From positions 104,471 to 168,470 of the forward strand of contig NZ_CP092099.1 in NCBI RefSeq assembly GCF_022259695.1: a stretch of DNA of 64,000 nt. The letters are read 5' to 3'. A program made the position numbers and the translations under genes. Shown one piece after another: positions 23,503-34,143 of this stretch (position 1 is the stretch's first letter; each line of letters starts with the position of its first letter). Source of the stretch: Flaviramulus sp. BrNp1-15. Lineage in GTDB: Bacteria > Bacteroidota > Bacteroidia > Flavobacteriales > Flavobacteriaceae. Below the pieces are notes generated by a model, which did not search any database, was not told the DNA's origin, and saw nothing but the letters and a program-made list of their open reading frames with translations.

Positions 23503-24846
23503 ATGAATCGCAAACTAATTATATACTTTAGTTTATTAATTTCTATAACGATGTTTTCTCAAGAAAACAGGCAAAGTTTTTCGTTGCAAGAAGCTATTAA
23601 CTTTGCGTTAGAAAATAATAGAACTGCAAAAAACGCCTCAAGAGATATTGAAGCTGCAGAAAAACAAAAATGGGAAACCACAGCTACAGGGCTTCCTCAA
23701 ATTAGTGCATCTGTAGATTATCAAAACTTTTTAAAACAACAAGTTTCATTAATTCCAGCAGAGTTTTTTGGAGGCAACCCTGGTGAATTTTCAGAGGTTG
23801 TTTTTGGAACCAAACAGAGTGTTAATGCAACAGCAACCATAACACAAAAAATATTTGATGGCTCATATTTAGTAGGTTTACAATCGGCTAAAGTGTATTT
23901 ACAAATCTCTAAAAATGCTAAAGAAAAAACAGATTTAGAAGTTAGAAAAGCTGTTATAGAAGCTTATGGAAATGTTTTATTAGCAGAAGAAAGCGTAAAT
24001 ATTTTAAACAAGAATGTTGAAACTTTAGAGAAAAACCTTTTTGAAATAAAGAAAATTTATGAAAATGGTTTAGAAGAAGAGGAAAGTGTTGAGCAACTTC
24101 AAATAACGCTTTCTGGTGTAGAAAGTAATCTTAAAAATATTACCAGATTAAAAGATTTAGCATATCAAATGTTAAATATTACACTTGGTTTAGATATAAA
24201 TAATCCCACTTTTTTAACTGATAGCTTAGAAAACCTAACAGCAGAACATATGGATTTAGGTTTACTAGAAGCCGATGAAACAGTTGAAAACACAATAGAC
24301 TATAAGATTGCTGAAAACGATAAAACATCTAAAGAATTACTTTTAAAACTAGAAAAAAGTAAAGCATTACCAACATTAAATACATTTATTAATGGAGGAT
24401 ATTCTGCTTTTGGTGATGAGTTCAATTTTACAAGTAAGGACCAGAAATGGTTTGGCTCTTCATTGTTAGGTGTAACTTTAAACATTCCTATATTTAGTTC
24501 GCTAGGAAGAAGCGCCGCTACACAACGCGCCAGAATTAATTTAGACAAATCTAAAGATGATTTAATCGAAACTAAACAACGTTTAAAACTACAAATAGCG
24601 TCGGCAAAAAGCGATTACCAATTTGCTATTGAAGATTATCAAAACAAAAAACAAAACTTAAATCTTGCCGAAAGAATTGAAGCTAAAAACCAAACCAAAT
24701 TCTTTGAAGGTATAGGCTCTAGCTTTGAGTTACGTCAGGCACAAACACAATTATATGCTGCACAACAAGAGTTTTTACAAGCCATGTTAGATGTTGTAAA
24801 CAACAAAGCAGCATTAGAAACTATTTTAAACTCTGTAAATAACTAA
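23503..24846 (+). CDS. TolC-family outer-membrane efflux protein
   Basis: Outer-membrane channel of a tripartite efflux pump. The 447-residue protein has a signal peptide (about 1-19, cut near FSQ). The mature N-terminus QSFSLQEAINFALENNRTAKNASRDIEAAE and the duplicated long helical-hairpin repeats are typical of OEP domains, the second repeat including RINLDKSKDDLIETKQRLKL. The gene starts 2 bases after the TetR stop and is followed after 15 bases by the adaptor gene. Confidence 0.93.
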   Translation: MNRKLIIYFSLLISITMFSQENRQSFSLQEAINFALENNRTAKNASRDIEAAEKQKWETTATGLPQISASVDYQNFLKQQVSLIPAEFFGGNPGEFSEVVFGTKQSVNATATITQKIFDGSYLVGLQSAKVYLQISKNAKEKTDLEVRKAVIEAYGNVLLAEESVNILNKNVETLEKNLFEIKKIYENGLEEEESVEQLQITLSGVESNLKNITRLKDLAYQMLNITLGLDINNPTFLTDSLENLTAEHMDLGLLEADETVENTIDYKIAENDKTSKELLLKLEKSKALPTLNTFINGGYSAFGDEFNFTSKDQKWFGSSLLGVTLNIPIFSSLGRSAATQRARINLDKSKDDLIETKQRLKLQIASAKSDYQFAIEDYQNKKQNLNLAERIEAKNQTKFFEGIGSSFELRQAQTQLYAAQQEFLQAMLDVVNNKAALETILNSVNN

Positions 24847-24861
24847 AAACCAATCAATAAA

Positions 24862-26034
24862 ATGAAAAATATATATACACTAATTTTAGTAGCCTTAATT
24901 TTAAGCTCGTGTGGAGGAGGTGAAAAGAAAGAATCTGTAGAAGACATAATTGCTACCAACAATTTAGAACTTATTAGAGAAAAGAAAACCGAATTGGATG
25001 CTACATCTCAAGAAATTTCTTTGCAATTAAAACAATTAGAAGCTAAAATTAAAGATTTAGACCCTCAAGAAAAAGTGCCTTTAATAACCACTTTTGCTGC
25101 TAAAGAATCCATTTTTAATCACTTTGTAGAATTACAAGGTAATGTAAACACAAAACAAAATTTAGTTATTTACCCAGAGTTTTCGGGCGTTTTAAGTCGT
25201 GTTTATGTTAAAGAAGGAGATCGAGTAACTAAAGGACAAATATTAGCAAAAATCGATGATGGTGGTTTAAGTCAGCAATTGGCACAATTAAAAATTCAAT
25301 CAGATTTAGCTAAAACAACTTTCGAGCGTCAAGAACGTCTGTGGAATCAAAAAATAGGAAGCGAAATTCAGTATTTACAAGCAAAATCTAATTACGAAGC
25401 ACAACAACAAGCTGTGAATCAATTAGAACAACAAGTTGGAAAAACTTTAGTTCGTGCACCCTTTACAGGAACTATTGATGATGTTATTACAGATCAAGGC
25501 TCAGTAGTTGCTCCTGGTCAAACTGCATTGTTTAGAATTGTAAACCTTAACGATATGTATATTGAAACCGATGTTCCAGAACGCTATGTTTCAGATATTA
25601 TAAAAGGAAAAGAAGTAAAAGTAGATTTTCCAATTCTAGGAAAAGAAATCACTGCTAAGGTACGTCAGGCTGGAAACTTTATAAATCCTGCAAATAGAAC
25701 TTTTAAGGTAGAAGTAGAAATTCCTAATAAAGACACTTCAATAAAACCAAACCTTACGGCTAAACTTAAAATTAACGATTACACAAACGAAAAGGCCATT
25801 TTAATTCCGCAAAGTATTATTTCAGAAAATGCAGAAGGTCAACAATATGTTTACACTATTATAGAGAAAAACGACAGTATTGCAAAAGCCAAAAGAGTGT
25901 TTATTGAAACCGGTAAAACACAAGGCGATTTCATTGAAGTACTCTCAGGTATTGAAAACGGTGAGGAAATAATTGATGAAGGTGCACGAAGTGTACAAGA
26001 CGGACAAGAAGTTAAAATTTTAATGGTTGAATAA
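24862..26034 (+). CDS. RND efflux periplasmic adaptor (membrane fusion lipoprotein)
   Basis: Links the RND pump to TolC. The 390-residue protein has a lipoprotein signal (LILSS-C17) and a short coiled coil near 45-70 ahead of the core. The lipoyl halves (YPEFSGVLSRVYVKEGDRVTKGQ and GKTLVRAPFTGTIDDVITDQG) flank a second helical hairpin, followed by beta-barrel and membrane-proximal domains. The extra N-terminal coiled coil is seen in several Bacteroidetes adaptors. Second structural gene of the efflux operon. Confidence 0.93.
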   Translation: MKNIYTLILVALILSSCGGGEKKESVEDIIATNNLELIREKKTELDATSQEISLQLKQLEAKIKDLDPQEKVPLITTFAAKESIFNHFVELQGNVNTKQNLVIYPEFSGVLSRVYVKEGDRVTKGQILAKIDDGGLSQQLAQLKIQSDLAKTTFERQERLWNQKIGSEIQYLQAKSNYEAQQQAVNQLEQQVGKTLVRAPFTGTIDDVITDQGSVVAPGQTALFRIVNLNDMYIETDVPERYVSDIIKGKEVKVDFPILGKEITAKVRQAGNFINPANRTFKVEVEIPNKDTSIKPNLTAKLKINDYTNEKAILIPQSIISENAEGQQYVYTIIEKNDSIAKAKRVFIETGKTQGDFIEVLSGIENGEEIIDEGARSVQDGQEVKILMVE

Positions 26035-26123
26035 ACTTTGTATCCTCATACAGTAATAGCCTTAACTAACTCATTAATGCAAATTTCTTTTAAATAAGAA
26101 GTTGCAAAAAAAAACAATCAATC

Positions 26124-29100
26124 ATGACAAAGAAAAAAAATAAAAAACATAAACAAGTTGATAAAGAGTTTGGTTTATCGTCTTGGGCAATACATAACAA
26201 AACAACCATATATGTTTTAATTGCTGTTATTCTTTTTTTAGGTGCAGGAGCTTATTTTAGTATGCCTAGAGAAAGTTTTCCAGAAATAAAAGAAACTAAA
26301 ATATATGTAAGTTCTATTTATCCTGGAAATACTGCCGAAGACATAGAAAAGCTAATTACAGACCCTATTGAAGATAAATTAAAAACGGTTAGTAATGTTG
26401 TAGAAATCACCTCAACCTCGCAAGAAGACTACTCTATAGTTATTGTAGAATTCGATGAAAACATTTCTGTTGATGCAGCAAAACAAAAAGTAAAAGACGA
26501 AATAGACTCTGAAACTGCAGGCGAAGATTGGCCAACATTTAATGGAGCAAAAGTAGAGCCTAATGTTTTTGATTTAAGTATGTCTGAAGAAATGCCTATT
26601 CTAAACATCAATATTTCAGGCGACTACCCTGTAGACAAACTTAAAGAGTATGGTGAATATCTAGAAGATGAAATTGAAAGTTTAATAGAAATTAAACAAG
26701 TAGATATTCGTGGTGCTCAAGAAAAAGAGGTAGAAGTTGCCGTGGATATTTATAAAATGATGGCTGCTCAGGTAAGTTTTGATGACATTATAAATACTAT
26801 AAGTAGAGAAAACTTGACTATGTCTGCAGGTAATTTAATTACAAGTGGGCAGCGACGAACTATTAGAATTTTAGGCGAGATTGAAGACCCAAAAGAACTA
26901 GAAAGCTTTGTTGTAAAAACAGAACATAACAATCCTATTTACCTTAAAGATGTAGCAAACGTAACCTTTAAAGATGAGGATAAAACAACTTATGCCAGAG
27001 AATTTGGGAAACCTGTTGTGATGCTTGATGTTAAAAAGCGAGCAGGTAAAAATATGGTAGCTGCTGCAGAACAAATTCAAGTTATTGTAGACAATGCTTT
27101 AAAAAATGTGTTCCCACCAGATTTAAAAGTAACTATTGCCAACGATCAATCATCAAAAACCATTGGTCAAGTAGATGATTTAGTAAACAACATCATCTTC
27201 GGTATTATTCTGGTAGTAACTGTTTTAATGTTCTTTTTGGGCTTTAAAAACGCATTATTTGTTGGTTTTGCCATTCCTATGTCTATGTTCATGTCGCTAA
27301 TGATTTTGAATTATTTAGGCTATACCATGAATACCATGATTCTTTTTGGATTAATTATGGGATTAGGAATGTTGGTGGATAATGGAATTGTAGTAGTTGA
27401 AAACGTTTATCGTTTAATGGAAGATGAGGGCATGACTAGAATTGAAGCTGCCAAAAAAGGAATTGGAGAAATTGCCTTTCCTATCATTATTTCAACAGCA
27501 ACTACTGTTGCAGCTTTTGTTCCATTAGGATTATGGCCAGGTGTAATGGGTCAGTTTATGATTTATTTCCCAATCACATTATCAGTTGTTTTAGGATCAT
27601 CATTATTTGTTGCCATTTTCTTTAACTCTGTTATGGTATCTCAATTCATGACTATTGAAGACAAGAATATGCCTTTAAAGCAAATTATTAGAATCTCCAT
27701 AATATTTGGTGTAATAGGTGTTTTAATTTTTGCCTTTGGCGGAAGCTATAGAGGTTTAGGGACCTTAATGATAGTAACTGTAATTCTACTCTGGATTTAT
27801 AGATTATTCTTAAGAAAATGGTCAAATGGATTTCAAAACAACATTTTGCCACTTATGGAAAATATGTATGAAAAAACATTACGTTTTGCATTAAGCGGGA
27901 AAAAACCTCAATTAATAACTATAGGTACTTTTCTTTTACTTATTATTTCTTTTATCGGTTTTGGTGCTTCTGTAAGTAGTCAACGTACAAAAGTAGAATT
28001 CTTTCCAGATAACACACCAAACCAAATTATTGTTTATATAGAATATCCTGAAGGTACTGATATTAAAAAGACTAATGCTATTACCAAAGATATTGAACAG
28101 CGTGTTTATAAAATTATAAACGATTCTGAATATATGGAAGGAGATTTCAATTTCTTAACAGAAAGTGCGGTTTCTCAAGTTGGTGAAGGTGCTGGAAACC
28201 CTCAGACAGATGGTGGTTCTCAGGCAGAAATGCCACATCGTGGAAAAATTACCGCCACTATGCGCGAGTATAAATTCAGAAAAGGTACTGATAGTAACGA
28301 TTTGCTTAAAAAGGTTCAGGAAGATTTAAAAGGAATTTATCCTGGTGTTGCAATCTCTGTTGAAAAAGATGCTGCAGGACCACCTGCTGGTTATCCTATA
28401 AACTTAGAACTAGAAGGTGATGATTATTCTGAACTTATTACTACAGCTGAAAACATGCGCGATTTCATCAACTCCAAAAATATTCAAGGAATAGACGAGT
28501 TGAAGATTGATGTTAATAAATCGAAACCTTCTATGCAAGTTCACATTGATAGGAAAAAAGCAGGAGAACTTGGAGTAAGTTCAGGTCAAGTTGGTCAACA
28601 ATTGCGTAACTCCATTTTTGGAGCTAAAGCTGGTGTTTTCAAAAAAGATGGTGAAGATTATGATATTTATGTGCGTTTTAATGAAGAAAACAGATATAAT
28701 ACAAGTGCTATTTTCAATCAGAAAATAACCTTTAGAGATATGGCTTCTGGACAAATAAAAGAAGTCCCTGTTTCTACTGTTGCTAAACAAAATAACACTT
28801 CTGGTTTTAGCGCTATTAAACATAGAGATGTAAAACGTGTTGTAACACTTTATTCTGCTTTATCTCCAGGTTTTACTGATGCAGGAGCAATTGTATCTAA
28901 AATTCAACATGAAATGCAAAGTTTTACAGAAAAACCTGATGGAGTAAAAATTGATTACACTGGTCAAATAGAAGAACAAAACAAACAAATGGCATTTTTA
29001 ATGGGTGCATTCTTTACTGGACTAGGGTTAATTTTCTTCATTTTAATATTTCAATTTAACTCGGTTTCAAAGCCTGGTATTATTATGATTGCTATTTTCT

Positions 29101-29660
29101 TGAGTTTAATTGGTGTTTTTGGAGGTATTGTAATAACAGGTAGTTCATTTGTTATAATGATGACTATGATGGGAATTATTTCACTGGCTGGAATTGTAGT
29201 TAATAATGGTGTGGTTCTTTTAGATTACACTCAACTTTTAATTGACAGAAAGAAAGTAGAACATAACTTGGAAGATGACCAATATATAGAAGAAAATGAA
29301 CTTTTAGAAGCTATTGTTAAAGGTGGAAAAGCACGTTTACGTCCTGTATTGCTAACAGCAATTACAACTATTTTAGGATTAATACCGTTAGCTATAGGTT
29401 TAAACATTAACTTCTTTACACTATTAAGCGAGTTTAACCCTCATATTTATATGGGAGGTGATAATGTTATTTTCTGGGGGCCATTAGCATGGACCGTTAT
29501 TTTTGGCCTTATAATAGCAACCTTTTTAACACTTGTTGTAGTTCCAATTCTATTTTATTTAATAACAAAATTTAAAATGTGGTTATTTAAAAATAGAGTT
29601 GTAAATACAACTGCTTCTCAAGAAATTTTTAATATGGATAAACGCTTAGAAATAAAATAG
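26124..29660 (+). CDS. RND-family efflux transporter permease (AcrB/MMPL type)
   Basis: Proton-driven inner-membrane pump. The 1178-residue protein is longer than AcrB (about 1050). It has a basic cytoplasmic N-terminus (TKKKNKKHKQ), the first membrane helix near 27-45, and two large periplasmic domains. There are two sets of membrane helices with the conserved GLIMGLGMLVDNGIVVVENV (Asp of the proton relay) and, in the second half, GIISLAGIVVNNGVVLLDY. An additional predicted hydrophobic pair near 530-565, between the two halves, may account for the extra length. Substrate (drug or metal) cannot be told; there is no heavy-metal Met cluster that I can see. Confidence 0.94.
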   Translation: MTKKKNKKHKQVDKEFGLSSWAIHNKTTIYVLIAVILFLGAGAYFSMPRESFPEIKETKIYVSSIYPGNTAEDIEKLITDPIEDKLKTVSNVVEITSTSQEDYSIVIVEFDENISVDAAKQKVKDEIDSETAGEDWPTFNGAKVEPNVFDLSMSEEMPILNINISGDYPVDKLKEYGEYLEDEIESLIEIKQVDIRGAQEKEVEVAVDIYKMMAAQVSFDDIINTISRENLTMSAGNLITSGQRRTIRILGEIEDPKELESFVVKTEHNNPIYLKDVANVTFKDEDKTTYAREFGKPVVMLDVKKRAGKNMVAAAEQIQVIVDNALKNVFPPDLKVTIANDQSSKTIGQVDDLVNNIIFGIILVVTVLMFFLGFKNALFVGFAIPMSMFMSLMILNYLGYTMNTMILFGLIMGLGMLVDNGIVVVENVYRLMEDEGMTRIEAAKKGIGEIAFPIIISTATTVAAFVPLGLWPGVMGQFMIYFPITLSVVLGSSLFVAIFFNSVMVSQFMTIEDKNMPLKQIIRISIIFGVIGVLIFAFGGSYRGLGTLMIVTVILLWIYRLFLRKWSNGFQNNILPLMENMYEKTLRFALSGKKPQLITIGTFLLLIISFIGFGASVSSQRTKVEFFPDNTPNQIIVYIEYPEGTDIKKTNAITKDIEQRVYKIINDSEYMEGDFNFLTESAVSQVGEGAGNPQTDGGSQAEMPHRGKITATMREYKFRKGTDSNDLLKKVQEDLKGIYPGVAISVEKDAAGPPAGYPINLELEGDDYSELITTAENMRDFINSKNIQGIDELKIDVNKSKPSMQVHIDRKKAGELGVSSGQVGQQLRNSIFGAKAGVFKKDGEDYDIYVRFNEENRYNTSAIFNQKITFRDMASGQIKEVPVSTVAKQNNTSGFSAIKHRDVKRVVTLYSALSPGFTDAGAIVSKIQHEMQSFTEKPDGVKIDYTGQIEEQNKQMAFLMGAFFTGLGLIFFILIFQFNSVSKPGIIMIAIFLSLIGVFGGIVITGSSFVIMMTMMGIISLAGIVVNNGVVLLDYTQLLIDRKKVEHNLEDDQYIEENELLEAIVKGGKARLRPVLLTAITTILGLIPLAIGLNINFFTLLSEFNPHIYMGGDNVIFWGPLAWTVIFGLIIATFLTLVVVPILFYLITKFKMWLFKNRVVNTTASQEIFNMDKRLEIK

Positions 29661-29676
29661 CTTTATCAAAATTCAT

Positions 29677-29708
29677 AAAAAAGCCTCAACATACGTTGAG
29701 GCTTTTTT
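29677..29708. terminator. Bidirectional terminator between RND and TonB receptor genes
   Basis: AAAAAAGCCTCAAC and GTTGAGGCTTTTTT pair around ATAC. Nearly identical in sequence to the terminator at 32769-32802. Confidence 0.88.
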
Positions 29709-29730
29709 ATTATCAAATTAATTAGGTTTT

Positions 29731-32589
29731 TTATTTCAATTTAAAACTAACTCTTGCAAAAAGGAATCGACCTCCTATACCAAATTGTTGAGAACGTCTT
29801 GACCAATCAAAACGCCCACCACTTCTGTTAGCTTCAATAGCTCTATCTGGAAAAACATCTAGTAAATTATTAGCTCCAACTGTAAGTGTTAAACTTTCAG
29901 AAGCTTGATAACCAAAAGATAAATCGGTTACCAATTTAGAATCAAAAACTTGCTGATTATCAATATTTGTTGTAGCCTCTGAAACCTTACCAAACCAAAC
30001 ATTCCTTAAAAATACATTCCATTTACCAGAACTTAAATTATTAGTTAAATTTACTTTTGTTCTTGGTACAGCTTCTTCAAGGTAAATCCTACTATCTTCT
30101 GGGAAATATGTGCCTACTAAACCAGCATCTTCTAAAACTCTAGAAGCTTTAATATCTCCTACTTTTTTTGTTTTAGATAAAGTTGCAGAAAAAGTGTTTT
30201 TTAATTTCGCTTTATTTGCTACAACAAGATCCCATGTAACTACGGCATCAATACCTTTTGATTCCGTATCAATCGCATTTGCGAAAAATGAAGCTGCAGA
30301 GGCATTAGCTTGTGACAATAAATTATCTAGTTCTGTTCCTGTTCCAGGACCTCTAAACTGTCCTGTATAAACAACTCTGTCATCAATTCCTACCCAATAA
30401 CCATCTACAGTTATAGTTACATTAGCATCTGGCAAATCAGTTGTAAACCCTAAACTAACACTTTTAGAAGTTTCTTCTTTTAATTGCGGAATTCCTAAAA
30501 GTTTTGCTGCTCTACTATCGTTTGAAAATGTTCCAACCTCTACAGGAATACCATCTTGAAATATGGTTGATGTAGAGTTGAAATTTAACTGATGTAAGGA
30601 TGGTGCTCTAAAACCAGTATTTAAAGCTGCTCTTAAATTTAAATTTTCGCTAGCTTTTAATCTTGTTGCTAATTTAAAGTTTATAGTTGAACCGAAATCT
30701 GAATAGTTTTCGAAGCGTGTTGCAAAACTTGCTAAAAAAGTTTCAGAAAAATCAGCTTCTAAATCAAAATACCCAGCTACACTACTTCTATCTCTTGATA
30801 ATTCATTTGCTGGACTGAATCCAGGAAAAACTTGAGAACCACCAGGTCTTCCGTTTCCAAAAAAGTCAACTGCAGGACTTTGTGTTGGTAATGTAATTAA
30901 CTCTCCTTCTTGAGTATATTGACCATAAGATGCTTCTTCACCGGCAACAATTTCATAGTTCTCTAATCGGTATTCTGCACCGAATGCCACGTTAAGTCCG
31001 TTTAAAATATCATCATAAAACTGATTAATATCTAAGTTAACCGTATTCTGTGCAAAGTTAAATCCCCCAGCATCAAAAGTTGTTGGAGAGGCATTTTGGC
31101 GAGAAGCATTAAAGGTATTACCTATCGTGTATAAAAAGCCGTTTTTTCCCCAAGTGTTACTTAAATCAATATTCCAACCATTAACTACTCCTTTTATACC
31201 CACAGCAAAAGATTTATCTGCAATTGTTGAATTAATTTCTGGTAAAAATCCATTTATATAAGCTGGTGTATAGGTTCTACTTTGGTTTGGTAGACGATAA
31301 AAACCAGCAGAATTTCCTTTTCTAGAGCTCACTCCTGCAAAAGAATATAGTTCTGTACCTTCATCATCTAAAGGTAAAGACATGTTTGCAAAAAAGCGCC
31401 CACCACGAACTTCAGATTGACCAACTCGCATGTTAAAATCGCTTCTCTCCAATCCTCTTGCGGCTAATTCTGCTGTTGTATTATCTTCACTTAAAATAGG
31501 TTGTAAGTCCTCTTTTGTAGTTGCTCCATTTAAATTAATACCAGCAGCATTAGCATATTGTATAACATCAGTAACATCATCATCTAATAAATTAGACAAA
31601 TTATATCCATCATTATTTGCAAATCTTTCAACGGTGTTATAAAGGTTAAAAACATCACCTTCCCATTCTTTCATTCTACTGTAATGTTCTCTAAAATCAA
31701 AATCACCAGTGAAATTTATAAAACCTCCTTTTTCGCCCAAAGCTAATCCATAATTGGCACTAATATTTACTGTCTCTCCATCAACACCTCCTGTTTGGTC
31801 GTTAGCATTTTCAGAAAAATGAGCTCCCGTTGTCATATTTAATGTTAACTCGTTAACATTTTCATTTAAAACAATATTTATAACGCCTGCTATTGCATCC
31901 GATCCATATTGAGCTGCAGCTCCGTCACGTAATACTTCTAATCGCTTTATGGCTCCTGATGGGATGGCATTTAAATCTGTACCAACACTACCTCTACCAA
32001 ATGTTCCATTTACATTTACCAAAGACGAATTATGTCTTCTTTTTCCGTTAATTAAAACTAAAACTTGATCTGGTCCTAAACCACGTAATGAAGCTGGATC
32101 AATGTGATCGGTTCCATCTGAAATAGTTTGTGTATTTGATGTAAACGAAGGTGCAACAAAATTTAAAATTTGATTTAAATTTACTTGAGGACCTGCCGAA
32201 GTTAACTCAGCAACATTAATAACATCGACTGGAACCGGAGTATCTATAGCTGTTCTAGCAGGGTTTCTCGATCCAATAAGCACAATTTGTTCTAATGCAA
32301 CACCCGATTGCATCGCAACATTCATTGTATTTCCCAAAACTACATTTTCTTGGGTTTCATAACCAACATAAGAAAACACCAAAACATCTCCGGTATTTGC
32401 ATTAATTGAATAGTTTCCATTAAAATCTGTAGTAGTTCCTACAGTAGTTCCTTTCACAACTACCGATACACCAGGTAGTCCTCCAGAATCATCTGTAACC
32501 GTACCTGAGACTTCTTGTCCCATAATTAACCCTGATACTCCAAAAAACATTAGTAATATCAAAGATTTTAAATGTAATAATTTGTTCAT
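29731..32589 (-). CDS. TonB-dependent outer-membrane receptor with carboxypeptidase-regulatory domain
   Basis: A 952-residue active-transport receptor: signal peptide 1-24 (cut at GQ), a CarboxypepD_reg-like domain at about 26-105 (VSGTVTDDSGGLPGVSVVVKGTTVGTTTDFNGNYSI), a plug domain (LRGLGPDQVLVLINGKRRH, EVLRDGAAAQYGSDAIAGVINIVL) and a 22-strand barrel ending FLFARVSFKLK. It is a TonB receptor of the general type and lacks a SusD partner of its own. It lies downstream of the SusC/SusD pair but is separated by the terminator 32769-32802, and it has a promoter region resembling that of the susC-like gene. Substrate unknown. Confidence 0.93.
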   Translation of the reverse strand: MNKLLHLKSLILLMFFGVSGLIMGQEVSGTVTDDSGGLPGVSVVVKGTTVGTTTDFNGNYSINANTGDVLVFSYVGYETQENVVLGNTMNVAMQSGVALEQIVLIGSRNPARTAIDTPVPVDVINVAELTSAGPQVNLNQILNFVAPSFTSNTQTISDGTDHIDPASLRGLGPDQVLVLINGKRRHNSSLVNVNGTFGRGSVGTDLNAIPSGAIKRLEVLRDGAAAQYGSDAIAGVINIVLNENVNELTLNMTTGAHFSENANDQTGGVDGETVNISANYGLALGEKGGFINFTGDFDFREHYSRMKEWEGDVFNLYNTVERFANNDGYNLSNLLDDDVTDVIQYANAAGINLNGATTKEDLQPILSEDNTTAELAARGLERSDFNMRVGQSEVRGGRFFANMSLPLDDEGTELYSFAGVSSRKGNSAGFYRLPNQSRTYTPAYINGFLPEINSTIADKSFAVGIKGVVNGWNIDLSNTWGKNGFLYTIGNTFNASRQNASPTTFDAGGFNFAQNTVNLDINQFYDDILNGLNVAFGAEYRLENYEIVAGEEASYGQYTQEGELITLPTQSPAVDFFGNGRPGGSQVFPGFSPANELSRDRSSVAGYFDLEADFSETFLASFATRFENYSDFGSTINFKLATRLKASENLNLRAALNTGFRAPSLHQLNFNSTSTIFQDGIPVEVGTFSNDSRAAKLLGIPQLKEETSKSVSLGFTTDLPDANVTITVDGYWVGIDDRVVYTGQFRGPGTGTELDNLLSQANASAASFFANAIDTESKGIDAVVTWDLVVANKAKLKNTFSATLSKTKKVGDIKASRVLEDAGLVGTYFPEDSRIYLEEAVPRTKVNLTNNLSSGKWNVFLRNVWFGKVSEATTNIDNQQVFDSKLVTDLSFGYQASESLTLTVGANNLLDVFPDRAIEANRSGGRFDWSRRSQQFGIGGRFLFARVSFKLK

Positions 32590-32768
32590 AATTTTTTTAT
32601 TTTGAATTAGTCATTGCTAAGATATGCATATTATACGCTCTATTAATGAAAATAAATCAAAATTTTTAACTAAATTTAGAGTATTTAATAAATTAATGGT
32701 TAAAAAATTATTTTATTGTTAATTTTAACTGTTGATGTTTCACTTGTTAAATTTGAATGAATTTTCAT

Positions 32769-32802
32769 AAAAAAAGCCTCAACATATGTTGAGGCTTTTT
32801 TT
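32769..32802 (-). terminator. Terminator after the SusD-like gene
   Basis: AAAAAAAGCCTCAACAT followed by its exact complement forms a 34-base perfect palindrome, 17 bases beyond the SusD stop. Same sequence core as 29677-29708. Confidence 0.88.
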
Positions 32803-32818
32803 ATAATTTAATTTTGTT

Positions 32819-34132
32819 TTAATTAATATTTTCCGAAAATGGAGTAGGAAAGGCATCAATTATATTATCTCCTGCTCTATCTAAAGGTATATAAGTTGCG
32901 TCTAACTTATTCAACCTTCTTAAATCTATCCAACGGTGACCTTCACCTAATAAAGAATATCGTCTTTGGTTAAGAACCTCCTCTATTAAATCATCATCTG
33001 TAACTCCTCCTGAATAATCAATTAAACCTGAAGCATTCCTTACAACGTTAATAGCTTCAATAGCTTCGGGATTATTAGAACCAATATTTGCTTCAGCATA
33101 AATCAATATAAGTTCTTCATTTCTAATTAAATATACAGGATCTGTATTACTATCGTATATTGCTATTTGATAGTCTGCAGAAAGTCCATCAAAAGATGTT
33201 CCTCCTGTCAATTGAAATGATTTATCGGCAACTCTAGCATCTCCAGCTTCTGCATCATTAATCCAAGAATTATGTATCATAAATTCTTGACCTGATTGTC
33301 CAGGAACATGATATTGCGTATTTAAAATATCATTACCTGTAAGACCAAAAACATGTGCAACACCATTATACAAATCACCATTCATATCAAAAAATGAGTT
33401 ACTTAATAATGATAGAGCCATGGAGTTATTGTCTTGATATAATGCTACTCTTGCAGCTATCGCTCTATTAAACTCACTAAAAGACGCAGTGGTGTTAAAC
33501 CCAGAAAAGCCATTACTAATACTGAAATCGAATTCAGGTGAAGAATTAGCTAAGTCTGTATTTGCGTCATTCAAAATATCCATTATGCCTGTTAAAGCTG
33601 TAGTATAATCAACGTTAGGCCCTAGGTTGTCTGGATCTGCAACATCTAATCTAATCCCGTTTGAATATTGTCTATTAGCAAGCATTAATAAAGCATAAGC
33701 TTTAAGTGTTTTAGCATACCCGTAATAACTGTTTTTAATTTCATCTGTAAAACCAGCAGCAGAATTTTCAACCGCTTCAATTAAAACATTAGCAGATTTA
33801 ACAACTTTGTACCAAGCTGCATAAGATCTAGTAGTTAAAAACCCATTATTATCTAAAGGCCCTTTTAATAATTCTCCTGTATAGCGAGGATCAACACCGG
33901 TTAAATCATAATACTCACGCCCTAAAATACTAACCGTATCATAATGAAATGCTAAGTCATTTCGCATCACAGCTTCTACTCCAGTTGCCAATAACTGTAT
34001 ATCTGCTTGACTTGCTCCATTAGCAAAACTACTTACTGTAGGTGCATTAGGATTTTCTATTTCATCTAAATTGCAACTACAAAATATTGTAATTACCATT
34101 AGCATAAAAAGCTTTATAAATATATTTTTCAT
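32819..34132 (-). CDS. SusD/RagB-family nutrient-binding lipoprotein
   Basis: Surface lipoprotein that forms the lid over a SusC-type receptor and binds the nutrient. The 437-residue protein has a lipoprotein signal (ITIFCSC, acylated Cys near 20). Helical TPR-like segments follow (SYYGYAKTLKAYALLMLANR), and near the C-terminus is the family hallmark NQRRYSLLGEGHRWIDLRRLNKL. The gene starts 11 bases after the SusC-like gene, forming a classic susCD pair. No glycoside hydrolase, sulfatase or peptidase gene is adjacent, so the substrate cannot be inferred. Confidence 0.93.
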   Translation of the reverse strand: MKNIFIKLFMLMVITIFCSCNLDEIENPNAPTVSSFANGASQADIQLLATGVEAVMRNDLAFHYDTVSILGREYYDLTGVDPRYTGELLKGPLDNNGFLTTRSYAAWYKVVKSANVLIEAVENSAAGFTDEIKNSYYGYAKTLKAYALLMLANRQYSNGIRLDVADPDNLGPNVDYTTALTGIMDILNDANTDLANSSPEFDFSISNGFSGFNTTASFSEFNRAIAARVALYQDNNSMALSLLSNSFFDMNGDLYNGVAHVFGLTGNDILNTQYHVPGQSGQEFMIHNSWINDAEAGDARVADKSFQLTGGTSFDGLSADYQIAIYDSNTDPVYLIRNEELILIYAEANIGSNNPEAIEAINVVRNASGLIDYSGGVTDDDLIEEVLNQRRYSLLGEGHRWIDLRRLNKLDATYIPLDRAGDNIIDAFPTPFSENIN

Positions 34133-34143
34133 AATAGTTTTTT

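Noticed and set aside
32590..32768. PHO-box-like repeat upstream of the receptor at 32589
   Set aside because: CAACA and TAACA on the minus strand are 13, not 11, bp apart, and no TTTG follows at 18 or 29 bp.
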